The notes beneath the pieces are model-generated. The model ran no database searches. It saw only the letters and a program-made list of their open reading frames with translations, and had not been told where the DNA came from. DNA of 64,000 nt, taken from NCBI RefSeq assembly GCF_032854445.1, contig NC_088302.1, positions 11,405,338 through 11,469,337 on the forward strand, written 5' to 3'. The translations under genes were made by a program, and so were the position numbers. Origin of the DNA: Liolophura sinensis (lineage: Eukaryota; Mollusca; Polyplacophora; Chitonida; Chitonidae). Positions 46,001 through 58,000 of this stretch are shown in pieces (position 1 is the stretch's first letter; each line of letters begins with the position of its first letter).

Positions 46001-49000
46001 AAATTTAAAATTTCGCCCCGTACGTGCATTTTAGGTCCTCAATTATTACCTGCTGCTGAAGCTTTGTATTTTTTCAGAAGGGCATCACAACAAACCTCAA
46101 AACACCATTATACCAACTTTCAGAAATAGGAAAAATGAGGAACTTATAAAGGCACAAAACTTTCATTTACAGTCGTTTTCCTCCTGTCAATTAGGAAATG
46201 TTTAGACTGTGACTATTTCTAAACAACACAGGCTGTTAAAATAAGCAGGTCAAAATAATATTACAGTCCAATCCTGGAATGTTAGTGAAACTTCATAAAC
46301 ACCTTTGTTACACTGTCTACTGCGCTGGTCGCAATAGAAACTATCAATGCTGAAATAAAACATGTTATATCGAAAAACGGTGGGAAACAAGCCCTACTGG
46401 CCATAGCTATTGTTTTTCTGATCAGCTCGTTAACTTTATAAAATCAGATTTTTAAGGCCATAAGGTACATGTAAGCCAAAATACTGAAACGGGAATCTTG
46501 ACCTCCCATCACTTGTTCCCTTTGCTTTCTCAGCCTGTATAACAACCGGCAACACAGGAATAATGTGGCGTCCTAGCATGAAAAAGTGCTTCGTTGGGTT
46601 TATTTAACCACAACATTAACAATCATAATTGTTATGACCAAAATTCTCTTCTGGAGATGATAGTTACAATATTCTCCACCAATGAAACAAACGGATTTCT
46701 AAGTCATTAAATCATAATTGAAATCTTGAAATTACAGTGTTTGTGAAATGTGTATCGGAATTGTAGAGTCATTAGAAAATGTTAATCTGAACCATACTGT
46801 CTTTGGGTAATGGCAATTTCGACCATACACTCTTTGGGGAATGGCAATTTCGACCATACAGTCTTTGGGGAATGGCAATTCCAACATTCAGTCTTTGGGG
46901 AATGGCAATTCCAACCATACAAGCTTTGGGAATGGCAATTCCAAAAAAAACAATCTTTAGGGAATGGCAATTTCAACCATACAGTCTCTGGGTAATGGCA
47001 ATTTCAACCATACAAGTTTGGGGAATGGCAATTCCAACCATACAGTCTTTGGGGAATGGCAATTTCAACCATACAAGCTTTGGGAGATGGCAATTCCAAC
47101 CATACAGTCTTTGGGGAATGGCAATTTCAACCATACAGTCTTCCAGGTATGGAAATCTGAAACACACAGCCTTTGCTTGCTTGACAATTTTAGACACTCC
47201 TGTTTTTTAGCCACCAGCTCAAACAGCATAGGCATAAGTCACTATCTCAGGAATACTGTACCAGCCACAATAAGACACTTTCACTTCAATAAACTTAAAG
47301 TTGCTCAAATATATTTGCCTAAAAACTGTTTACTGAAGTAAAAATAGATAACGGGTGAAATTATCTTCTCGTCAAAAGCTTTTAGTAGAATAAAGCTTAC
47401 ACATTATTTTCTCATGCAAACTCATTGTATCAATTATCTGAAAATTTCAAATTTAGTCCTAATGACAGGCAAAGACATGTGTCATGCACAATGGATGTTT
47501 ATAAACATAAATGAGCAAATTTGTGGCATTTAAGAGGTAAAACACAGAGAATCTACATTAGAGGGAACCTGGTTATTCAGAAAAGCACAGCAAGGCACAC
47601 ACAAAACAAAATAGTACAACCAAATGAAATATACAAGGGAATTCACATAATTTATATCCCTCACTTATAACATGTATCCGAAACCTATGCATGGAAAAAT
47701 ATGATTTTATAACTGGATCTAAATAAATATGAACACCAAACTTTATCCAAAGTGGACAATATTTGAAGCAGTTATTTCATGGAAATCAACTGTCAATCAG
47801 AATCAAGGACATAATTAAATATGCAAAAGTAATGCATAGATTGGGACGAATTTCAAATCTGATCTGATGTTGTACAAAAAGAATCTGCACACAAAATGTC
47901 ATGGAAATTTGGAGCAGATACTGGATGGAAAATTTATATCCCCTTGTCTGCCTTTGATGAGTCAAGGGTTGACCCAATTTATACCCAGAATTCAACTGTA
48001 TTCTCCATTTCTTCTCAGCTATTATTATATATAACTATTATTATATAAATTACATTTTCATCATGACAAATTAAATCCATCAGATAAGCATCTTTTTCTT
48101 TTCATAACATTTTCAAAATAATTTTTTGAATTAATTTTGTTTTTAATATATAATCCACAAGGGAAGGCTGAGTAAGTCTAAGACCAAAGTTCTGACAGTT
48201 TCAAACAAATAACTTGTAAAATTGAGGAGAAACAACTGACCTGCTCTTTGCGCAGAACCACATGACGATGAATATGATGATTACAACGATGACAACCACT
48301 GATATGACGATCATGATGATTGGTGCCTCAGTGGGAGGTTCTGGAACAAAGTCACAACAAATTTGGAGTTAATTATATTGGCCAGGCCAATCAGGAATAA
48401 AACATTATTATATAAAATTGCACAAGGTACGACATATTTAGTAATGACTGAATTATTTATGATCTTATGTAAAACGTAAAATTAACCATTCCCTTGCAAC
48501 AATGTAAGGTTTTCACCGGTCTCTTGTGTGTACAGGTACATAAGAACTAGATACAAAAGTTGAGAGAATTTAAAACTCACTGTTTAAAAACAGTCATGTT
48601 CTCAACTAGTGCATATATTTAAATCAAACCCCATCTGAAAAATAATATTTAACTGTACACCTACTGCGCAAATAGGCTCACTCTTCCCTCTCATTCTATC
48701 TCACACAATAACTCACCTTTATAGTTCGCATATAATACCAAATAATACCTGGGCCCATTTAACTTCTGTAGCTAAAAGAGCTAAGTGTCATTTAGCTGAC
48801 TACCATAAGTAGGCTATGAAAAAAACTGACCAGGTTGTTTTACAAGAGGAAAACTACCTTAAGCTTCGCAGGCTTATCATACAATAAATTATTTTCAAAA
48901 TGTAACTATATTAAATTACTATATACAAATAACAGAAAAAGGTGATAATTTCTCCTCCAGTTTCGTTTTTGATACAGTCTGATAACAAGGGCAATAGCTC

Positions 49001-52000
49001 TTACAACAGATGGCCGAATTGAAACAACAACAACTTTGTACGCTCTTCAGTGGCTTGTTAATTTATAGAAACACTTTTGTGTGTTGTAAGGTGATTTATT
49101 CCTATTTTTGTAGAATCAATGAAAAAAAACTTTAAAAAATGGGACACATAAAAGTCAACACTGCTGTTTTCCAACCACCTCCTGAGCTGCCTTGGGGTTT
49201 TGGCCTAACTTTCAAAATCTAAGGCAAAAAGCTTTAGCCGATAGTGAAATATTTTCTCTGTGGAACAGGTTAGACATAATTACTAGTCAGCTAACTGGGT
49301 TAGCCATCTAAGCTTAGCCTTTAGACTTTTTGCGAAATGGGTCTCAGGTATTTCAACTCAAAAGTAGTTCAGCCCCATCTCTTCGTACCTTTCACTACAG
49401 CAAATTTATGGGACATGAACTGGCTTACTCTGACAGAGTATTCTTGTGAAGACAAATGTTCTTATAGTCTTAAAAGTTAGAACTAATTGTATGCTCAATA
49501 TCAATGAAATATACATGTTTGTGATAAGATGATCATAAAAAACATAAAATGACGCAAACATTCAAGTGTCGTCACCCATACCTCCTGGTTCAGGAACAAT
49601 AAAGTATTTCGCATCGGTCCAATCGCCTGGCCCAGCTAAGGAGCTGCTTCGAACCCTGTAACTATAGTTTCCCGGAACAAGCTGTTTGAAGTCATAGCCA
49701 CCCGTCTTGGTGAAGTCCTGCTGTCTGATACACACAATACTGGCCTGATGCTGTAACAGATCAAACACACAACAAAGGTCAACTAGGGGCATAAACCACC
49801 AACTTCTGGCAAGTTACTGATAGGCAGAACGTAATCTGTTTCTGAAGGTTGACAAGTCATTCCAGTTGGCCAAAGTTCATAATGCATGTGCAGATGAAGT
49901 GACCTGTCTTGTCCTTTGAACATGTCAGAACATTTACTTGCGCTGCCTGGAAGAAAGCTACGCCTACGACACTAGGCATGACACTCCTACCAGCTGACCA
50001 GTGCTTTCCCTACCCACTGATCAATGTCATGAGTGCCGACTTTCATACTATGAACTATTTTCCACGTCTTTCAAGTACCATTCAGTTTAAGGGTAAACAC
50101 TGATATGATCTGACATTATTTACTCATCGATTCATTTGGAACATAGTGCAAAATGATACTAAACACTGAAAGAATCCGTGACTTCAAAGGGCTAATCACA
50201 AGAGCTTTCAAGGTTTTGAAATTTTCCATAAAATTCAAACATAACTATTTTCAAAAACAAGTCGGAATCTGTACTTACATCGTCTTTTGCCCGTCTGTAC
50301 TCCAATTCGTAGGTGATAACAAAACCATTGGGTTGAGGTGGAGGTAGCCAGGTGATTTTTATCAAGTTAATCGTTTTGTTGTTGATTACAGAAGCCTCAA
50401 TGCTGTCAAGAGGGACATCATCAGCAGATTCTAAAACAAAGGGGAGATAATAATGTCAGACCAATTCATGTCAGCATTAACAGCGTTGATTTGTAGGCTA
50501 GGAACAATGGACCAGCTGTCAGAAAAATTCTTTCTTTATCCAAATGAAAAATGTTGGTAACTGAAACTTTGTGACAGACTCATACATTTCACAAACTGGA
50601 ACAGAACAGCCACTATCCATGTTCCACTGCTATCTTTGTACATTCTGACATCTTACTGAAACTAAATCTAAGTTGATGTCATTGCACCTAAAAATTTTGT
50701 TCACAGAAGCACAAATTAAGTGGTAAGTGTTTGGTGGAAATTCAGATTTGTCTGTTATTTACCGTATTTCATACAAAGTTTGGCCTGTAAACGTGCACAT
50801 AAAAGCCTTAAATTGTTACTTTTAATTCCAGCATTTAACTTTTTCTGATAAGAAACTGTTCAACACTTCACCAAAAAAAATGCCTTCCTAAATGGCTCTA
50901 TAAGGTGGATGAATCAATCTTAATCCAACAAAACTTGTCACCTGATAAAAGGTAAACTTTAGGTTAGATACAGTAACTATACAATTGGGGACAGGGACAT
51001 CTACTTACTAAGAGCAGCTGTTCGAGCCGTCACAAACGCTTGAACACCACACTTTCCGATCTTCGTAGGAGGGTCAATTTCCTGGCAGGCCATGATCTAA
51101 AACATTAATGGATACAGACGTTTTTTTTATCCCCATACTCACAATTTTTTCACTTATTGGCAAACAGGTTCAACCGTGACTATATTTGAAAAACAAACAT
51201 GGACCTTTAGCAAGTTACAGGAGAACTTTCTCATGCCGTATTGGCATGCATGACATGCCATGCCATACTAGTGAAAAGCAAATGGCCTACAGTGTGCCTT
51301 CATACCAGGTCTATTCACTGATTAGTAAATTCAATGCTCTTCTCTTCAACATACTATCCAAATAAATGCACATCTTAAAACTGCAAAATACATGTACAGG
51401 AAAACATTACTGAAACCACTGTGCTTTTCAGAAAGTTGAATAAAGTTTATCAGGACAACTTTCGTGGATGGCTGTTTGGGTATATTGTTGCTGGTATACT
51501 TTCAGCCAAGCCATCAAACTAGCTGTCACATTTATTAAGCTATCACATCCGTATAAATTTCTGATGAAAAGTTATGAAGAAACATATTTTGGACCAAAAC
51601 ATGTTTGTTTTATACACAAGGTTGCATACTTTAACGGCAGACAGGTTCCTAGCTGGTGAGAACCTGGCTCTCAATAGGTATGCATGTATGTGACAAACTC
51701 ATGACAAAGCTATAGCCAGTCCAGTCAGAACTGCTTGACAGCTCCATGGTCACAAACTACAGTGAATCCTGTGACTTTTGAGGTTGCCACTCTGAGCCAT
51801 TTAGATAGAACTCCTACCTCTATGCTGTACTCGGTGAAATGTCGCAGGTTGGTGATGGTGTAGTGTGTGGCAAATACGTCTGCCATTAAGTGCTGGAAGG
51901 AAGCGTTGGAGTTTTCCGTCGTGGTGTTAACAGGACTTGGTAGAGGTGTTGTGATAGGGGTCGTCCTGCTCTTGTCATACAAAGCCCGGAATGGACTTTC

Positions 52001-55000
52001 AGTGCTGAAGAACGTGGTCACATCACGCTTGTGACGGGAAGGGCAATTCTTATCCAGGCTGGCAAAATAGAAATAGTCACATATAGTTAAATATTATACA
52101 ACATGTAATTAAAGACGAACATGTACTGATGTTTTTTATTGCTGAAATTATACACATAATACTGACACATCAACCCACATTTTGATTCCTGCAAAAATTC
52201 CTGTACATGTAAATATGCTGTCATTATGGAGTAATACGTTTTTCTTGAAGCCACAGAAAAATGAAAATCTTAAAGCATTTAATCATTGATATACTATGCC
52301 CTTATCCAGAATACTCTGTTTATTGATTTATTTGATTGGTGTTTTACGCCGTGCTCAAGAATATTTCACTTATATGACAGAGGCCAGTATTATGGTGGGT
52401 GGAAACCGAGCAAAGCCCAGGGGAAACCCACCATCATCTGAAAGTTACCGGCAGACCCTCCCTCGTATGGCCGTAGAGGAAGCCAGTATGAGCTGGACTT
52501 GAGCTCACAGCGACCACATTGGTGAGAGGCTTCTGGGTAACTACGCTGCGCTAGCGTGCCAACTGACTGAGCCACAGAGGCCCCTCAGAGTACTCTAAAC
52601 CCTCAACCTTTTCGCAGCTACAGGAGGCGTTTATTCTGTCATGCTATGGCAATATTATTCTCTCTAGATTAACTTGTAACAGTTTTGTTCAAACCTCTCA
52701 AATTTGTCAACCCAGACACGGTAGCATCATCTGCATATTCATCTTCATTTAGTTGACAGATTGCATTTAATCTTGCTATTTCTTGTGTGAAAAGGTTGAT
52801 GATTTAGTGTAGAGATGATAATTAATGACAAGAGTTGTTGTATAATTTTATATCATTAATTCACTAATTTGCAACTGCACATTGTTAATATAGATTTACC
52901 CGGGTGGTGTTTCCGCATCTTGGAGATAACCTATTCTGAGGAAAATAACACTGGAGGAATACGAAAAATAACACTGGAGGAAGAGGGAAAATAACACTGG
53001 GGGAATAAGGAAAATAGCACTGGAGAGATAGCGAAAATAACACTGGAGGAATAGGGAAAATAAGATTTCAACCATGCACAGAGCGAACTACTGCCTCCAG
53101 CTGTGACTTACTCCAGTTCTTCCATCCTTTTCTTGAACACTGTGTCGTGGATGGAGTTCTCAAACTGGATCTGCAGTTGCCGATCTTGCTCTTCTTTTTC
53201 CTGCAGCTTCTTGGATTTGGGACAGGCACAGCACGGCTGACCGTCGACAGATGAGATGTTCTTCTGCTTCACCTTTTCCGCTTCTTCTTCCTTTTCCACG
53301 TGGTCCTCCGGAGGTACCCATGCTGTCAGGAGAAATTACGTACATATGATACAAGAGGTTTGTTTGTGAAGCATGAATAAATTAAACGCCACAATAGCAG
53401 TATTTCAGCTATATCATCTCAATATCATGTTGGAACCTGGAAATAGCTGTATCTCAGCTATATCATCTCAATATCATGTTAGAACCTGGAAACAGCTGTA
53501 TCTCAGCTATATCATCTCAATATCATGTTGGAACCTGGAAATAGCTGTATCTCAGCTATATCATCTCAATATCATGTTGGAACCTGGAAATAGCTGTATC
53601 TCAGCTATATCATCTCAATATCATGTTGGAACCTGGAAACAGCTGTATCTCAGCACTGGGAATGGTAACTTGCAAAATCCGAACAAATACTACACAAACA
53701 CTTTCAAAAACACTAAATAAACAAAATTCAGTTAGAATTTGATAATCACCTTAAACACAGCTATACATACATACACTTATCCAAATATTCTTTAAATACT
53801 TAACTACAATGTCGCCAGCGAAAATGCCAAATAATACTGTCACCTGTGAGGCAGAATATGCCTGGGACATAACCTCCACTGAGGACAAAATTAAGTTCTA
53901 AATGATGTGAACCTAATCTGTTCTCCACACGAAACACAAACACAGTAAAGAGCCTATTCTTGTCAACCCAGGGAACCAATACAGTTGTGAAGCAAGATGA
54001 GCTGTTTGTCAAGGAAAGCATGGGTTCAAATCCTGAGAGACATGGCTCAACTAATGCAGTATACCTGGAGGTTTGGTGGATCGGTTTGTAAACAGTGAAG
54101 TTTTCTGCAGTCACGCATCATTTAACCATAAATCACACTACACTGGTGTAAGTGAACTATCAGCTCTGTTTATTCAACATATGTCCCTATTTTAAGCATG
54201 AAGTACAGAAATATCCTAAAATACATGAATGTTCAAAATTTGTCAAATAACCCATCAGCACATGCCCAGTGATCTTGAAAAAAGTTCTTGTACATGCACA
54301 AGTGGTACAAGTTTAATGTAAACTGCTACATCTACCTACATCCCAAGTACTATACAAGGGTACAGCATCACATTTGTTGCTCATTTCTGTTTCACATCTT
54401 GTTTCATCAGACATTTATTTTTCAAATGTTTTACAAAATTATTCCACTTACGTTCTTTGCAAAAATCTTTTCGGTCCAATCCCATCATGCTGGGCGTATC
54501 ACGCGGTTTCCAGTAGATCTTGTAATGCGTGACATTACCGTTGGGGTTCTTTGGGGGATCCCACTTGACTGTGAGGGCGGTATGGGAGTCTGCCTGTGCT
54601 CTCAGATTGTCAGGCTCTTCAGGCGCTGAAAACACAAACAACACAATTGTCTGGTCAATGAATGTGAGTGAGTGAGTGCTTGAGGTTTAACGTCGTACTT
54701 AATAATTTTTCAGTCATATGACGACGAAGGAATCTTTAGAGTGCCGTCCCGCTCGAGCCATTATACTGATAGGGGGCAACCACTCATTGCACTATCCCCT
54801 TCATGCTGAACACCAAGCGAGGAAGTTAAAACTTCCTCTTTTCAGTTCTTAGGTGCGACTCGACCCCAGGCTTGACCCTGGATCTACCGCTCTCAATGAT
54901 GGTGAAGAGCATGAAGAGGACGCTGTTCAGAAATACTTGTAGTCTAAAATTCTAACCCTCTACCTCAGCATAATTAAGGCGAATAAATTCCACTCGAGAG

Positions 55001-58000
55001 GGACAGAACTATTTGAGACTCTTAAGTGAACCACTTCTTAAAACAGAGGGTTGATGTGAAAAATTAATCTACAAAAACAAAGGGTATAGATCTGAAAAGA
55101 TTAAAATTTTTATAAGCAATATGAATTTGTATTTTGGTGGTCAAAACACCAAGTGAACAAATCTCAAAGCTCACCACACCACACTATCACTTGTGACCTG
55201 AGGGTATAAAACCTGAACGAAGATAAGGCCCAGTCCACAAAAAGGAAAGGCTGAACAGAAGAGATGCCTGAATAAAGTGCTAACCTTTTGGATGTGTACG
55301 AAAGTACACAATGTCACTCATAGCTCCGGTGCTGGCTCCCGATATCATATATGTTTCAACGTAGACAGCATACATTGTGTATGGTTTCAAATCACCCACA
55401 AGATGATAAACATTCGTGTCGTTCTTCCCATAGGAGGGGTTGATGTCTTCAGTCTTCCATCTGTAGGAAACGTAACAGATATGGGTTTCACATCTATTCA
55501 ACAGCAAAATACTAGGCTAAGTTACGTGTTCACAAGTCATAGCCTATAGGCCCTATCCATTTTATCACATAGCTTAAATGACAAGAATAGCCTAATATGT
55601 ACCACATATCACCAGAAATATCTGATATTGAACACTTCAAATAACTGCACAGATTTTTATTTAAGGTTTTTTTCTATTTTCATGAAGTTCCAGTAATAGA
55701 CCCTTTCAAGAGAGCTTCAGTAATTGTCAATGTTTATATCCATACGAAGCAAGGGCTTGACCATATATGGAAGAAGGCAATCAAATCAACTTCTGTTGAG
55801 GAAGGTTGGGCTGGACACACATTATTGCAGTGAACTGTCCAACTGTTTTATTTATTCATTAGATTGGAGTTTCATGCTGTACTCTAGACTATAATCAATT
55901 GTATGAAGGCCGCCAGCATAATGGTGGGAGGAAACCCGGCAGAGCCCTGGGGAATAAATGGTCGACATAAAACACCAATGAAATAAGTATCAAAATGTAC
56001 AACAATCCTACGTGCGTCTCACAGGCTCCAAAACTTGTCAAAGCTAGTGGTGGCAGTGATGTAAAGAGAAAGGTACAGAGCGATGCATGCCCTGAATGGA
56101 GGATACCATTCAGTGTTCGCAAGGTTTTGCAGGAAAACTGAACCACACCATTACCATTCCACAAGTTTGCTACTGGCACACTACTAGGTTTCTTCCTGAC
56201 AATCTGTAGCCTGGCTCATACTGTAAGCTGACCAATACATATGTGAAGACATTTCATATCAGCAAATTAACAAAACTCACACAACCGTGCAGGCATCCCT
56301 TCCTTGATGTATATCCATATCTTTTCCATTTCTGTTGAATATAAAAAGAGTTTGATGTAGTTTGGCCATGAGTATATAGTTCACTCTCAATAGGTTTATT
56401 GCCACCATGATATTTTGACAAAGCAACTTGACTGAGAGAAACTTTGTGAGGAAGAAAATGAACAATTGCAGGTCGAGGAGTGCACACAAATTTTCCAAAC
56501 ACTACAAGCAGGGGCAACTTTTACAGAGAGTATCCATCTCTTGGTACTTCAATAAAGCTTGTAAATAGGTGCCTGACATTTTTGAGAACACCCTGTGAAA
56601 AAGTGGTAGCGGCCAATTAACCCTCGTTCAATATAAAACAACCTAAGACATTATGGATCTTGGCACTTTCTCCCAAGGGGTGTTCAAAAATGTGGTTTAT
56701 TTTCTACAAATATTGCTCCCACAAATACTAACTGACAATGTTTCCGCCAAGAGTAGCAGAGATAAAAGCTTTAGAAGCAGGCTTACGATTCTCTAATGTT
56801 GACAACATATCGCAACAGCTGGCGTTGGTCTCCGTGCACAAAATTGTTCCAGCGCAGAATGACGTTATTGGCAGCTGTGCCTGATACATTGAGGATGAGC
56901 TTTTCCATGGAGCAGGTGGCTTGGTCACCATTATTCTGTGTGGAAACCCAGTCCTTGAGATCAGCCATTCGCAGCCCAACGTCGTCGACAAACTCTTCGA
57001 TTTTGTTGTAACACAGTTTGCGGTTAAAATGGAAGAACACGATCCCTTGGTCAATTTTCAGCTTTTTCTGCACATCTGGATGAAAAAGTTCCTGAAGATT
57101 TTGGTTCTCCAGGACATAGAGAGCAAACCTACAACATTTCAAACAGGGTAACAATAACCACCAGAAAGATAAACATAAGACGTCCATATTAATCCACATG
57201 CCAAGAAAACTTCGCAGCCTCAAGATTTGCCTGTCGTGGTCCACTTTCAATGAGCTTTAGAGCCAACTCTAGGTACATAAGCACTTTAAAAGCTCTAAAT
57301 GATGTGGTTTTACATCAGAATGTTGATTTGTCTTTAAGCTGTACTCAAGAATATTTCCCTCATATGATGGCGGACAGCATTATGACGGGAGGAAACAGGG
57401 CAGAGCCTGAGGGAAACCCATAACTATCCGCAGGTTGCTGCAAGACGTTATGAACGGTGAGGATATTGTGTTCCCAGAAACTCATAAACTTCCATGACTT
57501 GAAGTCGACTCATTTGAACCCATAACCCCCCTGGTAAATTTAACCTGTTTGGGGCAAAGCATGTGTAAATGTAATTTAAAAATGAGAATAAAGACTACTC
57601 ACTGATCGCTGACCAGCTGGTCCCCGTGGATTGTCTTAAGGCTCTTGAAGAAGTGAAAGGACAGCAAGGGATAAGAGTGGGTAATCTTGATGAAATGTGT
57701 TACCCTTTCGATTTGCCCCAAGCTTTCCTCAAGCTCCTGACCAATGTTTGCTGGACAAAAATACAACAGTTCATGTTCATTCTGAAATCAGATTCTTATT
57801 TATTTATTTGATTGGTGTTTTGCGCCGTTTTACGAACATTTCATTTACAAGACCGCGACCAGCATTATGATGGGAGGAAACCGGGCTCAGGAAACCAACA
57901 ACTGCAGGTTGTTGGCAGACCTTCCCACGTACGGTCAGAGAGGACAAAATCAGATTCTGCTCTCTTAGCCCTTTTCTAAGCACATGATTTATTTATCTAT

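Noticed and set aside
46803-47341. Two overlapping plus-strand ORFs of 125-135 codons
   Set aside because: Translations of the 31-bp minisatellite in different frames.
53373-53720. 115-codon plus-strand ORF
   Set aside because: Translation of the 49-bp minisatellite inside a receptor intron.
53800-54114. 104-codon minus-strand ORF between receptor exons
   Set aside because: No homology to the receptor, and adjacent exons already join in phase without it.
57626-57811. Plus-strand ORF over a receptor exon
   Set aside because: Shadow of the L2-domain exon 57603-57750, which has clear homology on the minus strand.
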